Source: Melioribacteraceae bacterium (lineage in GTDB: Bacteria > Bacteroidota > Ignavibacteria > Ignavibacteriales > Melioribacteraceae). Taken from it: a stretch of DNA of 49,976 nucleotides. The DNA is taken from NCBI GenBank assembly GCA_026983795.1, contig JALSTI010000175.1:1-49976 (forward strand), read 5' to 3'. A program made the position numbers and the translations under genes. Shown here in pieces: positions 1-8,154 of this stretch (position 1 is the first letter of the stretch; each line of letters starts with the position of its first letter). The notes beneath the pieces were generated by a model. That model was given only the letters and a program-made list of their open reading frames with translations, was not told the origin of the DNA and ran no database searches.

Positions 1-68
1 AAGGAATCAACATAATGTAAAAATTAATGTTATGTGTTATCCGTTTTTTATTTGCAACCGCAGGGAAT

Positions 69-944
69 TTATTTTTTATTCGAATTTTTATTTTCCGGAT
101 GAATTATATTATAAAGCGCCGAATAATCTTTATCTCCCAAACCGGTTTCAATTGCTTTTTGCAAAATTGGTTTTTCCGCTTCAAGAATCAGATTGTTAAT
201 TTGTTCGGCGTAGAAATTTTCCGAAATCAAGTTTAGATCTTTTAACAAATGCTTCACCGGAAAATTAGGGTTTTCAAAATCCCTTTTCATATACCTATCT
301 AATTTCTTATCAAACGTTGGAGCATAAAGTGCGCTTTCACGAAGAATATCCATAAAAATATTTACGCTCACGCCGGTTTGTCTAACATAACCAAGACTCA
401 TTGCAAAAGCCGCCGTTTCGGTAACTATCAATTGATTTAATGCAAGTTTAATTGCCGCACCTTTGGGCGTTTCACCTATGCGCAATACTTTATTTCCTAA
501 AACATCCAATAAATTTTTAAATGATTTAAATTGCCCGGTTGAACTTCCCACTAAAATTATTAATTCGCCATTTGTCGCTTGGGGAATACTTCCGAGCACA
601 GGGGCTTCAAAGTAATTGCCGCCCAGCTTTTTTATTTTTTGTTTTAATTGAAGGCTTTCAGCCGGAGATATTGTGCTCATTTGAATTACCGTTTTACCTT
701 TAAAACCGGTTTCTTCCCTAAACAGCGCTTCGGAAATTGCCCGGAAATGAGCCAACATTAAAATTACCGTATCGGAATTCTTAATTAATCCGGCAGGTGA
801 ATCATAAACAACTGCTCCTTTTTCAGCAAGAGGAATAGTTTTTTCTTTTGTTCTATTATAAACCGATAACTCATAATTACTCTCCAGCAAACGCAAACCC
901 ATTGGTCTGCCCATTAAGCCCGTTCCGATTAATCCGAGTTTCAT
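69..944 (-). CDS. NAD(P)-dependent beta-hydroxyacid dehydrogenase (3-hydroxyisobutyrate dehydrogenase / GLYR family)
   Basis: This 291-residue protein belongs to the cytosolic family that oxidises 3-hydroxy acids or reduces small semialdehydes with NAD(P). The N-terminal Rossmann motif GLIGTGLMG (residues 4-12) is intact. The family catalytic lysine is Lys166, in the pattern G162-xxx-K166-xxx-N170. The substrate loop reads EAPVLGS (113-119), where relatives usually have EAPVSGS or DAPVSGG, so Leu replaces the Ser that contacts the substrate carboxylate. The length is normal for the family. The start is supported by GAGG five bases before the ATG. The next gene upstream lies 49 bases away on the same strand and is unrelated. 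The substrate cannot be assigned from sequence; glyoxylate/succinic-semialdehyde reductase is the nearest guess because of the EAPVxGS form. Confidence 0.85.
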   Translation of the reverse strand: MKLGLIGTGLMGRPMGLRLLESNYELSVYNRTKEKTIPLAEKGAVVYDSPAGLIKNSDTVILMLAHFRAISEALFREETGFKGKTVIQMSTISPAESLQLKQKIKKLGGNYFEAPVLGSIPQATNGELIILVGSSTGQFKSFKNLLDVLGNKVLRIGETPKGAAIKLALNQLIVTETAAFAMSLGYVRQTGVSVNIFMDILRESALYAPTFDKKLDRYMKRDFENPNFPVKHLLKDLNLISENFYAEQINNLILEAEKPILQKAIETGLGDKDYSALYNIIHPENKNSNKK

Positions 945-993
945 ATTGACCTCAAAAATTTTTGATTTTAATATCTAATCATAAAAAATAAAA

Positions 994-2067
994 TTATTTT
1001 GTGCCGAAAGCTATTCCGGGAGTCCAAATTGTATTAATACCGAATAAAATATTTCCGTTAGTTTGATAAACACACCAAATGCCGGGTGAAAAACTTCCAA
1101 TTTTTAACAAGCCGGGATAAATATTCAATTGCACTCTGTAATCTGTAAGTCCGCTTAAAAACAAAGAACTCATTAATGAATTATTTATATCATAAAACAA
1201 TCCTATGTTCCAAGTTGTTTTCAAATAATCGACACGGGCTCCGCTTTTTGATGTTATTATTTTTTTTGCCCTCAAACCAAATCCTACAGATATTGATTTA
1301 CCGTCTACAAATTTATAAGATAAACCTGTTAAACCATTCATTCCAAAATAATAGAATAAATACCAATCGTTGACAAAAGGAATTTTGTATTTAATAGAAA
1401 AATACTGTCCGTTGTTATGAAGAAATCCATTACGTAATAAAAACGAAGGTTGAAGAGACCAGTCGGTTAGATTAAGTTTTTCGGAAAAGAACTTTTTGAC
1501 ATTATCGAAACTAAATAAAATAATTCCGCCAATATCGAAAACATAAATATCGGCAATAGGATCTACATTAGGACCTTGATACTTTCCGTTTTCGACAATT
1601 TCATTCAATAAATGATAAACAGCCATTGTAGCCAAAGAAAATAATTTGGGATTGGGAAAGTGATGATACGAATACCATTCCGTCATGGCTGCATAAGTCA
1701 TACCTCCGCCTATCAGATGTAATTGATAATTGGGCCACCATTGGGCTCCTTTGGTTTTTAGATTTAACGGAAATATTTCGCTCGTAAAAAATTTTCCCCA
1801 ACCGTATTCGGAAATTTGTTTAAAGGGATTTAATAAATTGTTGAATACGTTTCTGGAAGATTCCGCATAAGGAAAACCCCAAATGTTTCTGTCGTGGTTC
1901 TGCAATTGAATTATATCATAACTTCCGTTCAATACCAGATTTACCGGGTTAAAAAGTGATTGACTGCCGTATTTTTTCCCGGAATAGAAAAAATAATTTT
2001 GAGAGAAGATATTTGAAGTTAAAGCCATTAATATGACTAACAGAAAGGTTTTTATTTTACGCCGCAT
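994..2067 (-). CDS. secreted or outer-membrane protein of unknown function
   Basis: I do not recognise this 357-residue protein with certainty. It begins with a classical signal peptide (residues 1-22, hydrophobic core LLVILMALTSNIFS, then Q). A central region (about 100-185) contains HLIGGGMTYAAMTEWY, a later NEIVENG, then PNVDPIADIYVFDIGG. This alternation of Gly-rich hydrophobic stretches with His, Glu and Asp resembles the layout of DUF3943-type envelope proteins, but only loosely. The C-terminal 150 residues are rich in aromatic and glycine residues in alternating patterns that fit beta strands of a small outer-membrane barrel. It stands alone, with 263 bases upstream. Export is well supported; function and family are not. 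Confidence 0.7.
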   Translation of the reverse strand: MRRKIKTFLLVILMALTSNIFSQNYFFYSGKKYGSQSLFNPVNLVLNGSYDIIQLQNHDRNIWGFPYAESSRNVFNNLLNPFKQISEYGWGKFFTSEIFPLNLKTKGAQWWPNYQLHLIGGGMTYAAMTEWYSYHHFPNPKLFSLATMAVYHLLNEIVENGKYQGPNVDPIADIYVFDIGGIILFSFDNVKKFFSEKLNLTDWSLQPSFLLRNGFLHNNGQYFSIKYKIPFVNDWYLFYYFGMNGLTGLSYKFVDGKSISVGFGLRAKKIITSKSGARVDYLKTTWNIGLFYDINNSLMSSLFLSGLTDYRVQLNIYPGLLKIGSFSPGIWCVYQTNGNILFGINTIWTPGIAFGTK

Positions 2068-2330
2068 AATTAAATATGGAAAAATGAACTCAAAATATAC
2101 CCATAATTACTACTTAATTAAAATTAATTTAAATTTCATTTACTCGTCAGCAATAATTCCAAATGAGCCGTTAATGTTGTTAAGAATTCTATCCGGTAAG
2201 GAATGAAATGGGTGAAATTTATAACTTTGGAATAAGAGCAAAATTATAAGCAAGAAGTTTAAAAACTTTCCGGATGAAAATTAAACAATATAAATAGAGT
2301 TGCAAGGTTTTAATCCGACAGGTCACTTAG

Positions 2331-3050
2331 TTAATCGTTAAGCATCCAAGAAAAATCAAGCTCAATTTTCTCTTCGGAATAAAACGGCTCGCCGTATTCT
2401 TTTCGGATTTCGAAACCATAAATTTTTGCCCGTGCTTCAATGTTTCTTAAAAAATCCGGTTTACTGATAAATGTTTCGGGTGCGTTAGTATCCGGATCGT
2501 AAAATTGGGTTTTAAACGCTTTTATTGCTTTTATTTTGGTTTCCAACGTATCGCTAATATCAACAATAAAAGTCGGATCGAATTCGTATGTCATCATAAA
2601 ATAAAAAAGTTTTTCCGGTCTGTATGCTTCCTGAGTTATTCCATTATCGGTAGTTTCAATTTTCGGCAGACCGGATAAAAACATAGCTTCTTTTACAATT
2701 TGTCCCGCGCCAATATGATCGGGATGCCGGTCGTTAAAATACGGTGCGCAAATTATTTTAGGGCGGTATTTTCTAATTTTAACAATAACCTTGTCAACAT
2801 ATTCTTTACAAGGGCGCACTTTTCCGTCGGGAATATTCAAATTTTCCCTTATTTCGATTCCCAATATTTTAGAAGCTTCTTCAGCTTCCGATTTTCTGGT
2901 TTCCGCTGTTCCTCTTGTACCCAATTCACCTTTAGTCAGATCAACAATTCCAACTTTTAAATTTTGCTTAACTAATTTTGCAATAGTTCCGCCGATACTA
3001 ATCTCCGCATCGTCCGGATGAGCGGTAAAAACTAAAAAATCAAGATTCAT
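2331..3050 (-). CDS. bshB1: bacillithiol biosynthesis deacetylase BshB1
   Basis: This 239-residue zinc-dependent LmbE/PIG-L-type deacetylase should remove the acetyl group from GlcNAc-malate, the second step of bacillithiol synthesis in the cytosol. The metal and catalytic motif AHPDDAE lies at residues 10-16, and the second metal-site motif RHPDHIGA lies around residues 104-111. Length and motif spacing match the BshB1 subfamily rather than mycothiol enzymes. The start is supported by GAGGAA just before the ATG. Partners BshA and BshC are not in the window, so the assignment rests on the protein alone. A related LmbE-type deacetylase with another amino-sugar substrate remains possible. Confidence 0.85.
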   Translation of the reverse strand: MNLDFLVFTAHPDDAEISIGGTIAKLVKQNLKVGIVDLTKGELGTRGTAETRKSEAEEASKILGIEIRENLNIPDGKVRPCKEYVDKVIVKIRKYRPKIICAPYFNDRHPDHIGAGQIVKEAMFLSGLPKIETTDNGITQEAYRPEKLFYFMMTYEFDPTFIVDISDTLETKIKAIKAFKTQFYDPDTNAPETFISKPDFLRNIEARAKIYGFEIRKEYGEPFYSEEKIELDFSWMLND

Positions 3051-3159
3051 AATTCCTCAATTATTTTTAACAAACAGATTTTTTGGTTAAATAATGTTGT
3101 ATAAAATTACTTATATTTTGCAACTTTATAATATAGTTAAATAATTTTATTTGATAAAA

Positions 3160-4608
3160 ATGAATTCCGATTTTGAAGCAGTTATAGGACTTGAAGTTCA
3201 CGCGCAGTTATTAACCGATACAAAAATATTCTGCGGATGTTCTACACAATTCGGCAATCCGCCTAACACAAATGTTTGTCCCGTTTGTTTAGGGCATCCC
3301 GGTGTGCTGCCCGTACTAAATAAAAAAGTAGTTGAATACAGTGTTTTAATGGGTTTGGCAACGGATTGTACTATTAATGAAGAATCTATTTTCGCCCGGA
3401 AAAACTATTTTTATCCTGATCTGCCAAAAGGATATCAAATTTCACAATTCGAAAAACCGATATGTGAACATGGTTTTGTTAATTTAGAACTGGACAATGG
3501 TAAAACCAAAAAGGTAAGAATAAAAAGAATTCACATGGAGGAAGATGCGGGAAAATCCATTCATGACCAAGGCGATACCACATTAATAGATTTAAATAGA
3601 ACAGGCGTACCGTTAATAGAAATAGTAAGCGAGCCTGATATAAATTCACCCGAAGAAGCATCGGCATACATGAAGAAATTACATCAACTGGTTACGTTTT
3701 TAGGAATTTGCGACGGGAACATGGAACAAGGCTCGTTGCGATGCGATGCTAATATTTCCGTTAGAAAAAAAGGCGCAAGCAAATTAGGAACCAGAACCGA
3801 AGTTAAAAATATGAATTCGTTCCGAAATGTTGAAAGGGCAATCAAATTTGAAATAGAAAGACAAATTGATATTCTTGAAGACGGCGGGGAAATAATCCAA
3901 CAAACATTATTATGGAACGCCGATTTAGGAAAAGCTGCTCCGATGCGGGGAAAAGAAGAAGCCCATGATTACAGATATTTTCCCGATCCCGACCTCGTAC
4001 CCGTTATTATACCGGATGATTGGAAAACGGATATTAAAAATAAAATGCCGGAATTACCCGAAAGTATTAAACACCGGTTTATTAACGAATATGGTTTACC
4101 GGTTTATGATGCCGAAGTACTTACTACAAATAAAGAAACGGCAAAATACTTCGAAGAAGTTTTGCAAGAGACAAACGAGTATAAATTGGTTAGCAATTGG
4201 GTTATGGGGGAAATTTTGGCATATGTAAACGATAAAAAAATAAATATTTCGGATTTCCCGGTTTCGCCCGTTAATTTGGGAAAATTGATAAATCTTATTA
4301 AATCAGGTAAAATCAGCGGAAAAATAGCTAAGAAAATATTTCCCTTAATGTTGGAAAACAATGAAGATCCTATTAAAATTGTTGAAGAAAAAAAATTGCT
4401 CCAGATAACCGATAACACAGAAATTGAAAATGTAATAGATAAAGTTCTGAAAGAAAATAAAAATCAAGTTGAGCAATATTTATCGGGCAAAGAAAAAGTA
4501 TTCGGATTTTTGGTAGGACAAATAATGCGTATTACAAAAGGTAAGGCAAACCCTAAAATTGTTAATAATATATTAATGAAAAAGCTATCCGCGTTGAAAA
4601 ATAAGTAA
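3160..4608 (+). CDS. gatB: Asp-tRNA(Asn)/Glu-tRNA(Gln) amidotransferase subunit B
   Basis: GatB binds misacylated Glu-tRNA(Gln) or Asp-tRNA(Asn) and, with GatA and GatC, converts it to the correct amidated tRNA. The protein opens with the family signature (V)IGLEVHAQL. It carries a zinc-binding cysteine set, CGC followed by CPVC about 15 residues later, and the metal-site loop HMEEDAGKS. The C-terminal third has the helical YqeY-like tail that binds tRNA. At 482 residues it is full length. I chose the ATG at 3160. A TTG at 3151 is in frame but would add only three residues ahead of the family's usual start. No clear ribosome binding site is visible. gatA and gatC are not nearby, so the subunits are encoded apart. 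Confidence 0.97.
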   Translation: MNSDFEAVIGLEVHAQLLTDTKIFCGCSTQFGNPPNTNVCPVCLGHPGVLPVLNKKVVEYSVLMGLATDCTINEESIFARKNYFYPDLPKGYQISQFEKPICEHGFVNLELDNGKTKKVRIKRIHMEEDAGKSIHDQGDTTLIDLNRTGVPLIEIVSEPDINSPEEASAYMKKLHQLVTFLGICDGNMEQGSLRCDANISVRKKGASKLGTRTEVKNMNSFRNVERAIKFEIERQIDILEDGGEIIQQTLLWNADLGKAAPMRGKEEAHDYRYFPDPDLVPVIIPDDWKTDIKNKMPELPESIKHRFINEYGLPVYDAEVLTTNKETAKYFEEVLQETNEYKLVSNWVMGEILAYVNDKKINISDFPVSPVNLGKLINLIKSGKISGKIAKKIFPLMLENNEDPIKIVEEKKLLQITDNTEIENVIDKVLKENKNQVEQYLSGKEKVFGFLVGQIMRITKGKANPKIVNNILMKKLSALKNK

Positions 4609-4617
4609 TAACTTGTA

Positions 4618-5505
4618 TTAGTTTATGTGTGGTTTTAAAACTTCTCTAATTGAATCTTCAATATTCATCGGCGCAATACCGTATGACCTTAATTTTTCAA
4701 TATTCATAGAAACATCTTTAACTTTATAATTTATGTTAACATCATTCATGGAAACGGGAATTAATAAACTTTGATTGAAGCCGGCAGACTTACATAATTC
4801 GGAAATTAAATCGAATCTCGACATACGCTCACCTCCACCAAAATTAATTATTTCCCCTTTTATGCCCAACGGAATTAATCCGGATATCATCCTAGCCGCG
4901 TCATGTAAAGCCAAAGGCGATCTAAACTGATCGTAAAACAGTTTGACCGGTTCCCTTTTGCTTAATTTTTCAAAAACTTCAGTAAAATGATTTTTGGAAC
5001 TATTCAATCCTATTCCATACATTAAGGCAGTTCTAAGAATTAAATAATTATCAAATAATCCGGATATTTTCAGTTCACCCATTAATTTGGTTTCGGCATA
5101 AAGTGAAACAGGATTTAATTTTGAATTTTCCTTTAAATTTCCACCTTCGCTTCCGTCATAAACCAAGTCGGTAGATAAATAAATTAGTTTACAATTATAA
5201 CTTGCACATAACTTTGCCAAATGACCGGTTGCTTTTACATTTATTTCGTAAACTTTTGCCGGAGGAAGTTTACCGGCTAATTTAGGATTTGACACTGCCG
5301 CTGTGTGTACAACAACATTAGGTTTAAAACTTTCGAACAACTCATCAACGGATTTAAATTCCGTAAGGTCAACAGACTTGGAAAAGAAATTTTTGCAATT
5401 TCCCGGATTAGTATTATAAAGACTTAAAATATCATAATTATTACTAAGGATTTCATTTAAATACTGTCCCAGCAAACCGCTGCCGCCTGTAATTAAAATT
5501 TTCAT
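4618..5505 (-). CDS. RmlD-like sugar-nucleotide reductase / SDR family oxidoreductase
   Basis: This 295-residue extended short-chain dehydrogenase resembles dTDP-4-dehydrorhamnose reductase (RmlD). The NAD(P)-binding motif ITGGSGLLG sits at the N terminus (about residues 4-12). A STDLVYDG segment follows, then the catalytic YAETK (Tyr-xxx-Lys). The ATG at 5505 overlaps the anmK stop as ATGA, which argues for translational coupling and against the in-frame TTG nine bases upstream. No rhamnose genes (rmlA, rmlB, rmlC) are present, so the substrate may differ. Other SDR roles, such as the MAT2B-like branch of this family, cannot be excluded. Confidence 0.85.
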   Translation of the reverse strand: MKILITGGSGLLGQYLNEILSNNYDILSLYNTNPGNCKNFFSKSVDLTEFKSVDELFESFKPNVVVHTAAVSNPKLAGKLPPAKVYEINVKATGHLAKLCASYNCKLIYLSTDLVYDGSEGGNLKENSKLNPVSLYAETKLMGELKISGLFDNYLILRTALMYGIGLNSSKNHFTEVFEKLSKREPVKLFYDQFRSPLALHDAARMISGLIPLGIKGEIINFGGGERMSRFDLISELCKSAGFNQSLLIPVSMNDVNINYKVKDVSMNIEKLRSYGIAPMNIEDSIREVLKPHIN

Positions 5506-6689
5506 GGCAGACAAATTTTTCCCAGAACAGTTGGTCTTGAAGCTCCGGTAACTTTGGGAATATTTGTCGGGACTCCGTTAATCGTCTCGTTAGCTAATAC
5601 GGCAAAGCAAATTGCTTCTTTAGCGTCAGCCGATACGCCGATTTGATCTATAATTTTTGTATCTACATCATCTTCAAAATACTCGTGAATACATTTATAC
5701 AAAAATTTATTTTTTGCGCCGCCTCCGCTTATTATAAGTTCATCAATGCCTGTATTGGGTTTTATAAATAATTCGTAATTTCTGTAAACACCGTAAGCTG
5801 TAAATTTTGTAATTGTATGAAGCCAATCCTCGGGCGGAACATTTTCATATTCTCCCAACAAATCCATTAAAAATTCATCCCCGTAATATTCCCGTCCCGT
5901 AGATTTAGGCGGTCTCTTTTCGATAAATGCATCTTTTTTAATTAAAGCATCAAATAATTTTTCATTCATTTTTCCCGATTCTGCAATTTCACCGTCTTCA
6001 TCAAAATTTTTATTGAAAAATCTTTTGGTTAAAGTGTCAATCATCATATTTCCCGGACCCGTATCAAATGCAATAACATCATCTTTCGTCCCGTTTTTTT
6101 TGAGCACCGTAATATTCGATATACCGCCGATGTTCAGCAAAGCCCTGTTCAATTCGTTTGAATGAAAAATTATATAATCGAAATAAGGAACTAAGGGCGC
6201 GCCTTGACCGCCAAGCGCAACATCACCTGTTCTAAAATTGCCGACGGTAATTGTACCGGTAAGCTTTGCCAATACAGAAGGGTCCCCTATTTGAAGCGTA
6301 GACGATAATTCATGTCCAAACCACTCGGTTTTTTCCGGAAGATGATGAATAGTTTGTCCGTGACTTCCGATTAGGTCGAGATCTTCGACCGGAAAGTTTA
6401 ATTCTTCGCATAAAGATCCTATAGCTTCGGCATAAATTTTAGGCAATAAAAAATTCAACTGCGATATTTCTTCTACATTGCTGGTTTCTCTAACGGAATT
6501 TTTTAGAATTGTTCTGTCCAAGCCCTCCGGAAATTTGTATTCCAAAAATCCGAGCATATTAATTTTTGTATTTACTCCGCTTCCTTCTATTTCTAGCAAG
6601 GCAACATCAACACCGTTTAATGATGTTCCTGACATTATTCCAATAACGTTTCTCTTCTCTTTATTGTGCAGCCGGATTAACTTTTCCAT
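5502..6689 (-). CDS. anmK: anhydro-N-acetylmuramic acid kinase
   Basis: AnmK cleaves the 1,6-anhydro ring of anhydroMurNAc released during wall turnover and phosphorylates it to MurNAc-6-phosphate, recycling peptidoglycan in the cytosol. The N-terminal phosphate-binding signature GIMSGTSLNGVD is clear. GSHGQTIHHLP, LNIGGISNIT, FDTGPGNMMID and ISGGGAKNK follow in the family order. I chose the ATG at 6689 because GGAG lies six bases upstream and the resulting 395 residues fit the family. A GTG at 6740 would add 17 charged residues with no homology-like features. The downstream RmlD-like gene overlaps by four bases. murQ and other recycling genes are not in view. Confidence 0.95.
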   Translation of the reverse strand: MEKLIRLHNKEKRNVIGIMSGTSLNGVDVALLEIEGSGVNTKINMLGFLEYKFPEGLDRTILKNSVRETSNVEEISQLNFLLPKIYAEAIGSLCEELNFPVEDLDLIGSHGQTIHHLPEKTEWFGHELSSTLQIGDPSVLAKLTGTITVGNFRTGDVALGGQGAPLVPYFDYIIFHSNELNRALLNIGGISNITVLKKNGTKDDVIAFDTGPGNMMIDTLTKRFFNKNFDEDGEIAESGKMNEKLFDALIKKDAFIEKRPPKSTGREYYGDEFLMDLLGEYENVPPEDWLHTITKFTAYGVYRNYELFIKPNTGIDELIISGGGAKNKFLYKCIHEYFEDDVDTKIIDQIGVSADAKEAICFAVLANETINGVPTNIPKVTGASRPTVLGKICLP

Positions 6690-6808
6690 AACGCTCTCCG
6701 ATATCTTTTTTCTAACATAAAATTTACGAAAATATTTCACTTATAAAAAAATTATAAATTCTAAACGGTAAATTAGTTCCTTCCGGTAAATCTTTCGCGG
6801 ATAATCAT

Positions 6809-6876
6809 AAAGCGGTTCTTTTAGTACATACTACCTGTTTATAAACATAATTAACGTCTACCGGTAAAACCGCTTT
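6809..6876. promoter_or_regulatory. inverted repeat between divergent anmK and nfo
   Basis: AAAGCGGTT (6809-6817) and its exact reverse complement AACCGCTTT (6868-6876) are 50 bases apart in the 229-base gap between the divergently transcribed anmK and nfo. The arms could be paired operator half-sites or a long-loop stem in a leader RNA. The second arm lies about 42 bases before the nfo ATG. Function is unproven. Confidence 0.3.
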
Positions 6877-6918
6877 AATAATTATTTTTAACTATCTTTC
6901 ACAAAAAGGATTTTATTT

Positions 6919-7770
6919 ATGAAACAACTTCTCGGCGCTCATACTTCAATATCCGGCGGTGTATCTACTGCAATAGACAGAGCGGAAAAACTTGGATTTA
7001 CCGCAATTCAAATTTTTACAAAAAACAACAACAGATGGTTTGCCAAACCGCTCGATAAAAATGAGATTTCTTTATTCAAAGAAAAACAACGGGATTCGAA
7101 TATCCGGTTTATTGTATCTCACGACTCTTATTTAATAAATCTTTGTGCAAAAGATAAAACGATTTTAGAAAAATCGCGTAAGGCTTTTATAGACGAATTG
7201 GAAAGATGCGAAGCGCTCGGCATTCCGTATCTTAATTTTCATCCCGGGTCACACGGCGGACAGGGAGAAAAAGAAGGATTGAAAATTATTGCCGAATCAA
7301 TCAATATTGCACACGCCAAAACTAAAAATTTTAAAGTGAGCAGTATGATAGAATTAACCGCCGGACAGGGAACAGCTTTGGGTTACAAGTTTGAACATAT
7401 TGCGGAAATTTTGGAAAACGTGGAAGAAAAAAACAGAATGAGTGTTTGTATAGATACGGCGCATATTTTTGCCGCCGGTTATGATTTGCGATCCTCCAAA
7501 GTATATAAGAAAACAATGAATGAATTCGATGAAATTATTGGGCTCGACAAATTGCATTGTTTTCACATGAACGACAGTAAAAAAGAATTGGGAAGCCGCG
7601 TGGACAGGCACGAACATATCGGGAAAGGATTTATAGGATTAGACGGATTTAGAAATATTATGAATGACAAAAGACTTATTAAGATTCCCAAAATACTTGA
7701 AACGCCAAAAGGCAAGGAACAACTGGAAGATTTGGAAAATCTGAAAATTTTACGAAGCTTAATTAAGTAA
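6919..7770 (+). CDS. nfo: deoxyribonuclease IV (AP endonuclease IV)
   Basis: Endonuclease IV cuts DNA 5' to abasic sites in base-excision repair using a three-zinc cluster in a TIM barrel. All nine metal ligands of the Escherichia coli enzyme have counterparts at nearly the same numbering: His68, His108 (NFHPGSH), Glu145 (IELTAGQG), Asp179 and His182 (CIDTAHIFAAGYD), His216 (HMND), Asp229 and His231 (VDRHEH), and Glu261 (ETPKG). At 283 residues it is full length. AAAGGA lies about ten bases upstream of the ATG. It is monocistronic and is followed by a large palindromic element. A family 4 uracil-DNA glycosylase, which would generate its substrate, is encoded at 11.6-12.3 kb. Confidence 0.96.
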   Translation: MKQLLGAHTSISGGVSTAIDRAEKLGFTAIQIFTKNNNRWFAKPLDKNEISLFKEKQRDSNIRFIVSHDSYLINLCAKDKTILEKSRKAFIDELERCEALGIPYLNFHPGSHGGQGEKEGLKIIAESINIAHAKTKNFKVSSMIELTAGQGTALGYKFEHIAEILENVEEKNRMSVCIDTAHIFAAGYDLRSSKVYKKTMNEFDEIIGLDKLHCFHMNDSKKELGSRVDRHEHIGKGFIGLDGFRNIMNDKRLIKIPKILETPKGKEQLEDLENLKILRSLIK

Positions 7771-7937
7771 CTCAAATTGACCGTTTCAAAATTTAGTTAT
7801 TAAAAAAACCGTTGAAACGGTTATTGTTTATTAGTTTTGCTTATTAACCCACGAATTCAGTCGTAGGTTTAGGACGCCGGAAATCTTAATTTCATAACCG
7901 TTTTAACGGTTTATAAAATTCAGCGGTCAACTTGAGT
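7770..7937. repeat. 168-base nested palindromic element (REP-like or structured RNA)
   Basis: The outer arms ACTCAAnTTGACCG (7770-7783) and CGGTCAAnTTGAGT (7924-7937) are reverse complements at 13 of 14 positions and begin at the nfo stop codon. Inside lie three further dyads. CCGTTTCAA (7781-7789) can pair with TTGAAACGG (7812-7820), competing with a local AACCGT/ACGGTT hairpin. AACCCACGA (7846-7854) pairs with TCGTAGGTT (7861-7869) at 8 of 9 positions. AACCGTT (7896-7902) pairs with AACGGTT (7905-7911). The central dyad resembles the REP hairpins mobilised by RAYT (IS200-like) transposases, from memory of such sequences. It may instead act as the nfo terminator or as a structured RNA. Confidence 0.55.
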
Positions 7938-8154
7938 AAGTAATTTATTGGATTTCAAGTTTCATTGAATTTCTTCTTTTTATATTTAAATATCACCTAT
8001 TTAATGTTATAAAAAGTTCCTTCCGAAATCATTCGCAATATTTTTTGAACATAAAATAATTATTTGGCAGCTTTTGCTAAATAAAAAAATTACCGGTGCA
8101 ACTAATCTAAATCCAAAAAAATCCGATAATTAATGAAAAAAGAGAAAAATACCC
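7938..8154. other. non-coding leader upstream of the four-repeat lipoprotein gene
   Basis: Together with the palindromic element this makes a 384-base gap without a gene. This part is AT-rich and has no open frame of note. A string resembling a sigma-54 site occurs at 8064-8077, but its GG-to-GC spacing is two bases too short. I see no other structure. Confidence 0.4.

Noticed and set aside
7770-7937. tRNA or insertion-sequence end
   Set aside because: The dyads do not fold into a cloverleaf, no transposase is adjacent, and no target-site duplication is evident.
8064-8077. Sigma-54-like string TTGGCAG...TTGCT upstream of the lipoprotein gene
   Set aside because: The distance between the GG and GC dinucleotides is 8 bases rather than the required 10.
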